From IMG/VR virus record IMGVR_UViG_3300025674_000028, positions 1 to 64,000 of that record: 64,000 bases of DNA; one strand, 5' to 3'. The position numbers and the translations under genes are program-made. Shown here piece by piece: positions 1 to 6,648 of this stretch (positions within the stretch are counted from its first letter, which is position 1; each line of letters starts with the position of its first letter). This DNA is from a virus. A model generated the notes under the pieces. That model did not search any database and had not been told where the DNA came from. It saw only the letters and a list, made by a program, of their open reading frames with translations.

Positions 1-1138
1 TCCCTGGCATAAATTTCATCACCATGTGACGAAACTCTTCTGGGCGAAGGACGATACCAAGGGAAGCCAGATTACTCAAACAGCCAATTTGACTGCTGCT
101 TGATTTCACGATGTCTTCGATTTTGTCAGGCGAGATGTTGTCTTCTGACTTTGACAGCGGCGTCAGCACCTCAGTGGCCATCGCCGGAATCTGCTTTATC
201 ATGTCGCTGACTTTAATCGGTTCAAGACCGCTGGCTTTCGTCAATTTACGTGATCTGCTGTCAACGCCATCGTGATACGCAGCAAGGTACGCAGAGGGCA
301 CAATGATGCGATGGCTGCGTTTCACGTCACGAAACGAAGCGCTTGATGCTTTTGTATGCCCGCTTGTCTTGCTCAAAGTTTTCAGAAACGCAATCAGTTC
401 AGGAAATATCCATCCTAAAGGAGTCGCTTCCGGAGCAGCGTTCGTGTCCACGGCAGACAGGTCAAAAAACAACGGAAAGGGATTCATAACGCGCATCTTG
501 CGACCGTCAGGAAAGATGGAGCCGAACCCAGGGTCGTGTACGTGGTCGCAGTAGTTTGCAGGTGTTTCTGCCTTGTTGTTGCAGATGGAGCAAACATCAT
601 AGGGCACTTTGCAGCCCATGCTGATTGGAAAGTCTTTCCCGCTTCGATAGGTGTCGATGGTGCGCTGCGCGCCAACAACTTTTGGCGCGTCGTCGTGAAT
701 CAAACGCCAAATGCCCTCGCACCTGTCCATGGCGTCGTTGAAAAACATGCAAGGGAAGTCACCGAACGAACGCATCGGGTCGGTGTTCCTGTGGTGCATG
801 TACGCTCGCCCGTGCGTTTCAAACGTTTTGTGGCCGAACTTCGGATTGACTGTCGCTAAGTGCTTACGCTCAAAAGCGTCACCGTTGATGGTCTGCTCCC
901 AGCTTTCGTCCGCGCCAAGCGGAGCTACAATCACGTAAGTGTACCGGTCGTGGTTGAAGCTGTGGTTTTGAATAAAGGAGACAATGCGTGGGTCAATGTT
1001 GCTTGTTGAAGACATCCAGTTGACTTGCTGCCCTCTCGTGTCGGCGTTTGGCTCCAACATCTGACTGATGGAACGACCGCCGTCTAAAGTAGCAAGGCCG
1101 CACGACATATCTCTACTGAGCTTTACCCACTTTTCCAT
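1..1138 (-). CDS. Prohead protease/capsid-core-like protein, 3' end cut by window edge
   Basis: The minus strand is open from an ATG at 1138 to the left edge, giving about 379 residues with no stop, so the C-terminus lies outside. The start follows a GGAG about 7 nt upstream and sits 4 nt after the stop of the upstream gene. Near residues 80-125 the text NGDAF, KTFETHGRAYMHH and NTDP resembles the N-terminal part of phage prohead core or maturation proteases (pattern NGDxF...KTFxG...HxNxDP). Around residues 185-205 there is a CSIC...YCDH cysteine/histidine cluster followed by a hydrophobic FFDLS segment, also seen in large-phage head proteins of that kind. I infer a head-assembly role. The gene is certain; the protease label is an analogy and I cannot point to a full catalytic set. 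Confidence 0.6.
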   Translation of the reverse strand, partial: MEKWVKLSRDMSCGLATLDGGRSISQMLEPNADTRGQQVNWMSSTSNIDPRIVSFIQNHSFNHDRYTYVIVAPLGADESWEQTINGDAFERKHLATVNPKFGHKTFETHGRAYMHHRNTDPMRSFGDFPCMFFNDAMDRCEGIWRLIHDDAPKVVGAQRTIDTYRSGKDFPISMGCKVPYDVCSICNNKAETPANYCDHVHDPGFGSIFPDGRKMRVMNPFPLFFDLSAVDTNAAPEATPLGWIFPELIAFLKTLSKTSGHTKASSASFRDVKRSHRIIVPSAYLAAYHDGVDSRSRKLTKASGLEPIKVSDMIKQIPAMATEVLTPLSKSEDNISPDKIEDIVKSSSSQIGCLSNLASLGIVLRPEEFRHMVMKFMPG

Positions 1139-1142
1139 CGTA

Positions 1143-2417
1143 TCACTCCGGCTCAATCAAACGTCCAAGCATCGAGCCGACGTTGTCAAAAATGGTCTTG
1201 TCTTTACGACGTGACATGGCATTTTGCAGGTTGATGGCCTGCTCAGTGTGTTGCGCGTATTCGTGCGGCGTCATCGCCACGCCATACTCGTCTTTGCCTG
1301 CGACAATGGTCTGCAAGAAGTTGGCAGCAAGGTTGGGATCATCAGTCACGTCAGGCGCATACTTGTCGAGAACATTGAATGCGTTGCGAACGCTTGGCAA
1401 AGTAGATTTTCCAAGCTCGCCGTTTGGATCGATCAAGGGCAAGTAGTCCTGCTGAAAGTTAGGATCTTCACGCAACGCTGTCAGTGCATTCTCAAACCTC
1501 GCGTCAGCGCCTCGCATGCGTCGCTTGTTTACGACGTACTGAGCGCCTGCGTTAATCGCGTACAGCCCGCCGATGGCCAGGGGGATGCGAGCCAGGCGTC
1601 CTGGCATGCCAGGCAACAAGGTTCTTTTGCGTCCAATTGGCACGCCAGACGCGTTCACAATCAGCTCATCTTTTGTGATCAAATCTTTGATCTTTTCAAG
1701 ATTGCGCTGCCATCGTGGCTTCCCGCCAAGCATCTCTGGCCTGTTAGCCCATGCCTTCGCCAGCGCGCTCGGCCCTGCTAACCCAGGAGTCGTGTAGGGC
1801 TGTTTTCCCAACGTCTCATTAACAACTGCCTGAAAGTTTGCGCGCTTTTCAAGAGGACTTGAAATCACGATTTTCGTGCCAGACATCTTGACGTTGTCTG
1901 ATGGAATCAATTTGACAGCGCCTGCGTCAAACGCCTCACGAGTCGCAGCCGCCTCAAACAGCAGTTGAATCCCAAATGCTCTTTTGGCACTGATTTTTTC
2001 CATTGACGTCTTGGCGCGGACTTGCGCAAGCGGATGCCGAGGTGGTGCTGCCATGTGAACTCTCCTAGCGCTTTGTTTAGGTTGACGCCGAAACGAAGGC
2101 ATTCCTTCTAAGAGGTCGTTTGCGCGCGCTGCGCTGAGCCAGGAGGTGTCGACCTTTGTTTGAGCCGTGTTGCCCGCAGGATTCGTCAGCCAATCAGCAC
2201 CTCCAGTGATGGCCCCCATGCCGAGAAATCCTCCTATACCACCAAGCATTCTGCCTTTTGCGAGGCTGCTGATGCCTTCGTAAATGCCTGCGCCATACAA
2301 CGCTGTCTTGTACGGCTGACTGGCCTGCGCCACATCTTTGACGTTCGTCGGCCGGTTGCCGCTTAATCCAAGGCGAGGATCTGAGAACTGCTGCGCTTGC
2401 TGGGGATCAAGAAACAT
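1143..2417 (-). CDS. Unknown virion-cluster protein with glycine-rich hydrophobic segments
   Basis: 424 residues, not recognised. Residues 38-75 are rich in Gly, Ala and hydrophobic residues (GAGIYEGISSL, MLGGIGGFLGMGAITGG). A second hydrophobic stretch lies near residues 277-300 (IPLAIGGLYAINAGAQYVV). The rest is basic and Ala-rich, with a helical tail. The stop is 4 nt before the next gene and 14 nt separate it from the upstream stop, so it is co-transcribed with the head-like gene at 1-1138. The style matches several other proteins here (11211-11837, 12481-13161, 54029-55498), which suggests an internal or membrane-interacting virion component. That is inference only. Confidence 0.8.
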   Translation of the reverse strand: MFLDPQQAQQFSDPRLGLSGNRPTNVKDVAQASQPYKTALYGAGIYEGISSLAKGRMLGGIGGFLGMGAITGGADWLTNPAGNTAQTKVDTSWLSAARANDLLEGMPSFRRQPKQSARRVHMAAPPRHPLAQVRAKTSMEKISAKRAFGIQLLFEAAATREAFDAGAVKLIPSDNVKMSGTKIVISSPLEKRANFQAVVNETLGKQPYTTPGLAGPSALAKAWANRPEMLGGKPRWQRNLEKIKDLITKDELIVNASGVPIGRKRTLLPGMPGRLARIPLAIGGLYAINAGAQYVVNKRRMRGADARFENALTALREDPNFQQDYLPLIDPNGELGKSTLPSVRNAFNVLDKYAPDVTDDPNLAANFLQTIVAGKDEYGVAMTPHEYAQHTEQAINLQNAMSRRKDKTIFDNVGSMLGRLIEPE

Positions 2418-2431
2418 GATGGACCATGCCC

Positions 2432-3394
2432 TCAGATATCAGAGACGGGTGAAAACAACACGTGGTGCGCGGACGATGACCAGTCTTCCACCATCTTCTC
2501 CAATTGCGCAGCAGTGCGCAAAGCAATCTCGTGCTCGTCTGCACACGCAGCGGCAGCGCGAGAAGCTTTAACCAGTGGGTGCCCAGGGTTGATGATGAGT
2601 TGCCCGGTCATGCCATCCGCGAGCGCATCGGTATTGACTCGCATCATGGCTCTGGACGCCTTTATTAATTCATCGTTCAGCTGACCATGTTCATCAATGC
2701 TGTGACCGAGCAGAGCATTTGGATCAACGTTCAACTCACGCATCCAATGGTCGGCGGCACGCACGACAGCGTTGTGATTGGTGCAACTTTGCTTCACGAT
2801 CGTCAGGACTTCGCCAAGAGACAATGCTTCATTTTCCAGCGCGTCCAGTCCGACCGCCTGCAAATAAGCGTCTGCCCCGTCGCGCGCCATCTCCGCTTCA
2901 GACAGCTTTTGCAGCGACAGCTTATAAGCTTCGCGGGCAGAGCTCACCATGTCTTGCAGTTGCAGAACCTTGTCAATGTCCTGACCGTACTGACCGGAGT
3001 GTTCCAAGGCGACTGGAGCGCTTTGCTTGGCGCGTACATTGATGGCAGGCGACGTGCGCGTTGGAATCAAGTCATTCCATGACTGCTCATGAGCCTGCGC
3101 GGCGCTTTGCTTGCGACGCAAGGGCGTATCAGGTGCGCTCATACCAATCATCTGTGCGACCACTTCGGGTTTGGCGGTTTCCCAACGCTGTGACCACAGC
3201 CTTCCGCCGCTCTCTTTTGTATATGCTTTACTTTTGTCTTTCTCTAGTAACGCGATGTTGACTTTCGTACACACGCGAGAAATCTTTTCAAAGTTCAAGC
3301 CGTGCCCGCGCACTGCGTCTGCCACTGCGGCTGAAGGCGACTTGTCTGTCCCTACGGCGCGCTGCGCTGATTTTGCAAGAGAGTCGATATTCAC
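2432..3394 (-). CDS. Unknown helical protein, GTG start
   Basis: About 320 residues. The open frame extends further right, but that part overlaps the divergent gene at 3407. The GTG at 3394 is preceded by GGGAGG at 6 nt spacing and is the likely start. The protein begins MNIDSLAKSAQR and is predominantly helical, with a heptad-like charged stretch near residues 140-190. No catalytic motif is recognised. It precedes 1143-2417 in the same minus-strand run. The start codon is only 12 nt from that of the plus-strand regulator, and the spacer carries the ribosome binding sites of both genes. Confidence 0.82.
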   Translation of the reverse strand: MNIDSLAKSAQRAVGTDKSPSAAVADAVRGHGLNFEKISRVCTKVNIALLEKDKSKAYTKESGGRLWSQRWETAKPEVVAQMIGMSAPDTPLRRKQSAAQAHEQSWNDLIPTRTSPAINVRAKQSAPVALEHSGQYGQDIDKVLQLQDMVSSAREAYKLSLQKLSEAEMARDGADAYLQAVGLDALENEALSLGEVLTIVKQSCTNHNAVVRAADHWMRELNVDPNALLGHSIDEHGQLNDELIKASRAMMRVNTDALADGMTGQLIINPGHPLVKASRAAAACADEHEIALRTAAQLEKMVEDWSSSAHHVLFSPVSDI

Positions 3395-3406
3395 AAGGAG
3401 CCTCCC

Positions 3407-4345
3407 ATGGACCACATCAGGTTTCAACTTGCCACAGGCAGTGTATGGATCACAACCGCTCAGGCGTGTGAACACATTAACGTCTCGCGCCAGGCTCTCA
3501 AGCAGTTGATTGACAGAGGTGTCATGCGTGCTCGTCGCCAAGACGACCGTAAGAACTATATCTTCCGTGACGACGTGTTTTATGTCTACCAGCAGCGTCA
3601 GCAGGCTCACGATGATAACAACCAAAGGGCCAGTTATGAAACACTGGTAGAACGTGGGATTTTTCCTGAATCGTTAGAGACCGCAAATGGATTTGATCTG
3701 ACGACGTGGGCTCAAAACAATCAATCGGAACTGCTGCGCTCCCGACTTGCGATCCCACCGACGCTGCCATCTTTAAATGAAGCTGGCGAAAAGGTAGATG
3801 AGCCCGTCACGCTGGCATTGTTGGCGCGACGCCTGCTGCGCGCCGAACAAGCCCTTAATACAGTTCTTGCGGGGCAATCGATCAACCCCATTCTATCGAA
3901 ACTCTCTCCGACAGACATCGCGTCGATCATACGTCGCACTAAGGCAGCGCTTCGACTTGGGCTTCACAGCGCGCAGGACATCACAAGCCTGTGCCAGCTA
4001 TATCTTCGACTAGACGCACACCACATGACGCAAATCAGTCAGTTTCCTGTGACGCACCCTGACATGGCTGCGGAAGTGTTAGAGGGCGGCGAAGTGGCGT
4101 ATCAGAGTTTGTACCGCATTGGTGATTACCTTATTGCTGCGGCTAGCCAATTGCCCGGCGCGGGACTGAAGGGCTCTGTGCACAATCGCACTCTGGACAT
4201 CGCCAGACAGGTAAAAAAAATCTTGTCGAAGCTGTGCTCTAATCAAGCAGGGATTGACTTCTTACTGCGTCAGGACGCCGGCCACTACTTGCCGGTCCCC
4301 TTAACTGAAATTGACCGATACATTTTGAATCAGGTCACGGGGTAA
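3407..4345 (+). CDS. HTH (MerR/excisionase-like) DNA-binding regulator
   Basis: 312 residues. The ATG is preceded by AAGGAG at 6 nt. Residues 13-60 (WITTAQACEHINVSRQAL, then IDRGVMRAR and YIFRDDV) have the pattern of a winged HTH of the MerR/HTH_17 type: helix-turn-helix, then a short beta wing after a basic turn. The remaining 250 residues are helical and match no family I know. It diverges from the virion gene 2432-3394 and ends directly in a double-hairpin terminator shared with the convergent gene 4404-4652. A role in switching transcription of the neighbouring island or the left virion genes is plausible but inferred. Confidence 0.8.
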   Translation: MDHIRFQLATGSVWITTAQACEHINVSRQALKQLIDRGVMRARRQDDRKNYIFRDDVFYVYQQRQQAHDDNNQRASYETLVERGIFPESLETANGFDLTTWAQNNQSELLRSRLAIPPTLPSLNEAGEKVDEPVTLALLARRLLRAEQALNTVLAGQSINPILSKLSPTDIASIIRRTKAALRLGLHSAQDITSLCQLYLRLDAHHMTQISQFPVTHPDMAAEVLEGGEVAYQSLYRIGDYLIAAASQLPGAGLKGSVHNRTLDIARQVKKILSKLCSNQAGIDFLLRQDAGHYLPVPLTEIDRYILNQVTG

Positions 4346-4399
4346 AAAAAAACCTCAACCCCCAGGACGGGGGGAGGTGCCTCCAGGACGGAGGCCTTT
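4344..4399. terminator. Bidirectional tandem-hairpin terminator (AGGAC/GUCCU loops)
   Basis: It lies between convergent genes. A run of nine A (4344-4352, overlapping the TAA of the plus gene) is followed by hairpin 4353-4377 (CCTC..CCCCC, loop AGGAC, GGGGG.GAGG) and hairpin 4379-4395 (GCCTCC, loop AGGAC, GGAGGC), then CTTT. Read on the minus strand, two GUCCU-loop hairpins end in nine U, a strong terminator for 4404-4652. On the plus strand the short CTTT makes a weaker one. Confidence 0.85.
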
Positions 4400-4403
4400 G
4401 ATC

Positions 4404-4652
4404 CTACAAGAGGCTTTTAGCCTCCCTGTAGGAGTTTGACAGCGCGCCATACAGCGCGCTGTCAAACCCGGCGCGAGCCGGGCTGACGACGACGTCGTAC
4501 ACGTAGTTGGTGGCCATCAGCCACCAACTACCGGAAAGGAGGCCCCACTGGACCTCCTTTCCGTCGACGAGGAGGATGACTCCATCCTCCCCGTCAAGGA
4601 CAAATTCGAAAACCTGGTCTCGCCAAAATTTTTTCTCAATGACCTTGCGCAT
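4404..4652 (-). CDS. Small protein encoded by a hairpin-saturated sequence
   Basis: 82 residues, unknown. The ATG at 4652 has GGAG at 7 nt and lies inside the leader RNA hairpin 4647-4669. The protein looks globular and beta-rich (FEFVLDGEDGVILLVDGKEV), with no signal or motif recognised. Most of the coding sequence is a chain of perfect inverted repeats: 4403-4432, 4435-4466 (13 bp), 4467-4482 (6 bp, GCGA loop on plus), 4503-4531 (12 bp), 4532-4563 (11 bp) and 4566-4595. The last hairpin on the transcript includes the stop codon. It could instead be a structured RNA with an incidental frame, but the good start region and sensible protein favour a real gene. Confidence 0.65.
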   Translation of the reverse strand: MRKVIEKKFWRDQVFEFVLDGEDGVILLVDGKEVQWGLLSGSWWLMATNYVYDVVVSPARAGFDSALYGALSNSYREAKSLL

Positions 4653-4860
4653 ATCATCTCCTCATGCGCTATGCAGTGCCTTTGTGTCAGGCGCACTGCT
4701 TGTTCCTGTGAGTTGCCAGCACAACCATTGTGCTTTCAACAACTCGGCGCCTTCTCGGCATGGAGGATCTGCTTCCTCTGGGCTCACCACTTGCGGTAGG
4801 TGACACCGGCCTAGTGAATCCATGCAGGTCTTCGCATGGAATTGGTCTGACGCATTTGTG
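4647..4860 (-). promoter_or_regulatory. Structured leader RNA, copy A
   Basis: This 5' leader resembles the ones before 6462 and 7650. Three stems are visible in the minus-strand transcript. The first, 4647-4669, is GCGCAT / 11-nt loop with GGAG / ATGCGC, so the start codon is in the stem. The second, 4673-4699, pairs GCAGTGC with GCACTGC. The third, 4710-4745, has GAGTTG:CAACTC outside AGCACAA:TTGTGCT. Further upstream, similarity to copy D continues for over 100 nt (including TCACC:GGTGA near 4780-4805). Arms differ between copies while pairing is kept, so RNA structure is under selection. The leader probably controls translation of 4404-4652. Confidence 0.75.
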
Positions 4861-5004
4861 GTCTTTGCCGCAGCATTTCCACTCTAGGCCATGCGTGGCC
4901 ATCCCAGAGAGCATTGCACTCTTCTGAGTCCCCCTACATCCGGGGTCGGGTTTGTCCGTCTTCACCCTCGGACTCCCTAGGAAAGGGAGTGCTGGCGGCA
5001 CTCC
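4861..5004 (-). other. Non-coding spacer with two mutually exclusive hairpins at its edge
   Basis: Between the leader of 4404-4652 and the end of 4977-5363. Hairpin 4972-4990 (ACTCCCT / loop / AGGGAGT) and hairpin 4986-5004 (GGAGTGC / loop / GCACTCC) share bases 4986-4990, so only one can form. They overlap the stop codon of the upstream gene. No U-run follows, so this is not an ordinary terminator. A switch or RNA-processing site between the two genes is possible. Confidence 0.4.
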
Positions 5005-5363
5005 GAGATCAGACGAACAACAGCCAGGGCGAACCCTGGGTAGTTGCCGATTGTCTCGTAGTGCACGCCATACGAGGGTGCGCCGGTTTTGAAACCGAGC
5101 GCGACGGCTTTCGGCGTGGTGTCGTAGACGCACACGTCCCAGACCCAACCTTTTTCACGTTGGATCCGGATGACCGTGGCGCATCCGCTCTCGCCGGCCT
5201 GCCCAATGAGCCACGTGTTTTTCACGTTTCTCACTGGTTTGCACTTCCATCCACTCATGAACGGAGCGCTGGCCCGGTTGTCGAGCGTCCACCCTCCGCC
5301 CCAGAGCAAGCTGGGACAAAGTCGGTTCGACACTTTCACGCCGCGCAACATAGGCTTGAACAT
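4977..5363 (-). CDS. Unknown 128-residue island protein
   Basis: The ATG at 5363 has an ideal AGGAGG at 6 nt. The protein is cysteine- and tryptophan-containing and beta-rich (WTLDNRASAPFMSGWKC, TWLIGQAGESGCATVIRIQ), with an aromatic GWVWDVCVYDT segment. No family is recognised. It lacks the leader RNA shared by the other three island genes, and instead has its own upstream promoter-like motif at 5507. Short inverted repeats are frequent in its coding sequence too, for example CCAGGG/cgaa/CCCTGG at 5024-5039 and CTCGT..ACGAG near 5055-5077, but less densely than in its neighbours. Confidence 0.8.
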   Translation of the reverse strand: MFKPMLRGVKVSNRLCPSLLWGGGWTLDNRASAPFMSGWKCKPVRNVKNTWLIGQAGESGCATVIRIQREKGWVWDVCVYDTTPKAVALGFKTGAPSYGVHYETIGNYPGFALAVVRLISECRQHSLS

Positions 5364-5596
5364 AGTTCACCTCCTATTGTCACACTGTGTTACCCCACCG
5401 GGGACAGTCTCGGCTGGAGACTGACTCGACAGCACACACTTTGCCGAAGTGTGTGACACGGGACCTGCACTTCTTTTGGAGAATAAAGAAGTATGAGATC
5501 ATAATACTTATGTCCGTAAATAGCCGATTTTGTTAGGGTTTTTGAGGTCATAATGTATGGCCATTTGCCGTGGTTTTGAAGGGCTGACGAGGGGGT
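5364..5596 (-). promoter_or_regulatory. 5' region of 4977-5363 with promoter-like motif at 5507
   Basis: No gene seen. On the minus strand GGACATAAG (5515-5507), preceded by an AT-rich GCTATTTAC, matches the core of the motif found at 7866, 7946 and 35173. The second half is degenerate here (no TTGACC). Downstream are several small hairpins, the best being CACACACTT/tgccg/AAGTGTGTG near 5434-5456 and CAGTCTC/ggctg/GAGACTG near 5404-5422. The latter lies about 40 nt before the start codon. I read this as a promoter plus structured 5' UTR. Confidence 0.5.
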
Positions 5597-5654
5597 AAAA
5601 AAAACGCTCAACCCCAGGACGGGGGAGCGGCCCAGCAGGACGCAGGGGCTTTTT
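5597..5654. terminator. Second bidirectional tandem-hairpin terminator (AGGAC loops)
   Basis: An eight-A run (5597-5604) is followed by hairpin 5605-5629 (CGCTC..CCCC, loop AGGAC, GGGG.GAGCG), hairpin 5630-5649 (GCCC.GC, loop AGGAC, GC.GGGGC) and five T (5650-5654). The architecture and pentaloops are the same as at 4344-4399. On the minus strand it terminates the pentapeptide gene 8 nt downstream of its stop. On the plus strand it would block antisense read-through. Confidence 0.85.
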
Positions 5655-5661
5655 GACTCGA

Positions 5662-6462
5662 TCACGTCATCGGTCCGATGTCGTGATCATAGATTTCGGC
5701 GCCGTCGAGGTGAGCGCCGTCTAGGTCGGCACCTACGAGTAGAGCGCCGGTGAGGTCTGCACGGCGGAGGATGGCGCCTCTAAGGATTGCATAGGGAAGG
5801 AAAGAGTTCGACAAGTCGGCGCCCGTGAGGTCAGCGCCGGTGAGGTCGGCGCATGTGAGGTGGGCGCCGTCGAGGTCGGCGCAGCGCAGGTCAGCCCCCG
5901 TGAGGTTTGCGTTGGAGAGGTTTGCCCCCGCCCGCTTACCTTCTAGGGCGAGATCAGCGCCGCACAGGTCGGCGCAGCGCAGGTCGGCGCAGCGCAGGTC
6001 GGCGCCGGTGAGCTTTGCCTCGCGCAGGTCGGCGCAGCGCAGGTCGGCGCCGGTGAGGTCGGCGCCAGTGAGATTGGCGCCGTCGAGGATGGCGCTAGTG
6101 AGGTTGGCGCCGGTGAGGTTGGCGTCGGTGAAGTCGGCTTTGTCGAACACTTCGACCTCCGTGAGGATGGCGCCGGTGAGGTTGGCGCCCCTGAGGTCGA
6201 CCTCTGTGAAGATGGCGCCGGTGAGGTTGGCGCCGGTGAGGTTGGCGCACCGGAGATAAGAGCCGATGAGAACGGCGTTTGTAAGGTTGGCGCCGGTGAG
6301 GTTGGCGAGAGCGAGGTTGACGCCGGTGAGGATAGCGCTGGTGAGGTTGGCGCCCGTGAGGTCGGCGCCCGTGAGGTCGGCGCCGGTGAAGTCGGCGCCG
6401 GTAAAGTCGATGCCGGCCAGGTGCTGGCCGGCGCGGTCGACACCTTGAAAATTTGTGCGCAT
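5662..6462 (-). CDS. Pentapeptide-repeat protein
   Basis: 266 residues made almost wholly of A(D/N)LTG-type pentapeptides ([18 protein letters not shown]), the repeats of a right-handed quadrilateral beta-helix. The regular pattern is broken near residues 105-112 ([10 protein letters not shown]) and 173-181 (ALEGKRAGA). Loops of this kind break the helix in the Qnr group of gyrase-binding pentapeptide proteins. That family includes DNA mimics acting on topoisomerases, so a host-directed anti-gyrase or DNA-mimic role is a reasonable guess, not shown. The ATG at 6462 lies in the leader RNA hairpin 6457-6479. A tandem terminator follows 8 nt after the stop. The repeated GGCGCC in the DNA comes from the protein repeat and is not a CRISPR. 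Confidence 0.92.
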   Translation of the reverse strand: MRTNFQGVDRAGQHLAGIDFTGADFTGADLTGADLTGANLTSAILTGVNLALANLTGANLTNAVLIGSYLRCANLTGANLTGAIFTEVDLRGANLTGAILTEVEVFDKADFTDANLTGANLTSAILDGANLTGADLTGADLRCADLREAKLTGADLRCADLRCADLCGADLALEGKRAGANLSNANLTGADLRCADLDGAHLTCADLTGADLTGADLSNSFLPYAILRGAILRRADLTGALLVGADLDGAHLDGAEIYDHDIGPMT

Positions 6463-6551
6463 ATCATCTCCTTATGCGCTATGCAACACCTTTGTGGCAG
6501 GCGTGTCGCTTACTCCCATGGGTTGCCAGCACAGCTATTGTGCGGGCAACG
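6457..6551 (-). promoter_or_regulatory. Structured leader RNA, copy C (short)
   Basis: Leader before the pentapeptide gene. Stem 6457-6479 is GCGCAT / loop with GGAG / ATGCGC. Stem 6483-6509 is GCAACACC : GGCGTGTCGC, with one bulge and a pair that works only as G-U on the minus transcript. Stem 6522-6550 is GTTGCC:GGCAAC around GCACA:TGTGC. It is shorter than copies A and D and begins immediately downstream of a rho-independent terminator, so it is either transcribed by read-through or cut from a longer RNA. Confidence 0.75.
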
Positions 6552-6580
6552 GCAAAAAAATATACGCAGCCGGCGTATGC
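6552..6580 (-). terminator. Rho-independent terminator after gene 6649-7650
   Basis: On the minus strand ATACGC / CGGCT / GCGTAT (6578-6562) is followed by A and a seven-T run (6560-6554). It lies about 70 nt after the stop of 6649-7650 and directly before leader copy C. A terminator abutting a structured leader could act as an attenuator for the pentapeptide gene. Confidence 0.8.
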
Positions 6581-6648
6581 GGGTCACTCTCTTCCGGAGA
6601 ATGACAACGGGCGTATGTTTAACGACCTCGCCAGGTCGGGGCCGCGGC

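Noticed and set aside
5825-6448. Repetitive plus-strand and alternative minus-strand frames rich in Arg/Ser/Ala/Pro across the pentapeptide gene
   Set aside because: They are shadows created by the repetitive pentapeptide DNA; the minus frame 5662-6462 has the start region, leader and family pattern.
5662-6462. Repeated GGCGCC-containing units resembling a CRISPR array
   Set aside because: Spacing is 15 nt multiples without unique spacers, explained by pentapeptide codons; no cas genes apart from an unlinked Cas4-like nuclease.
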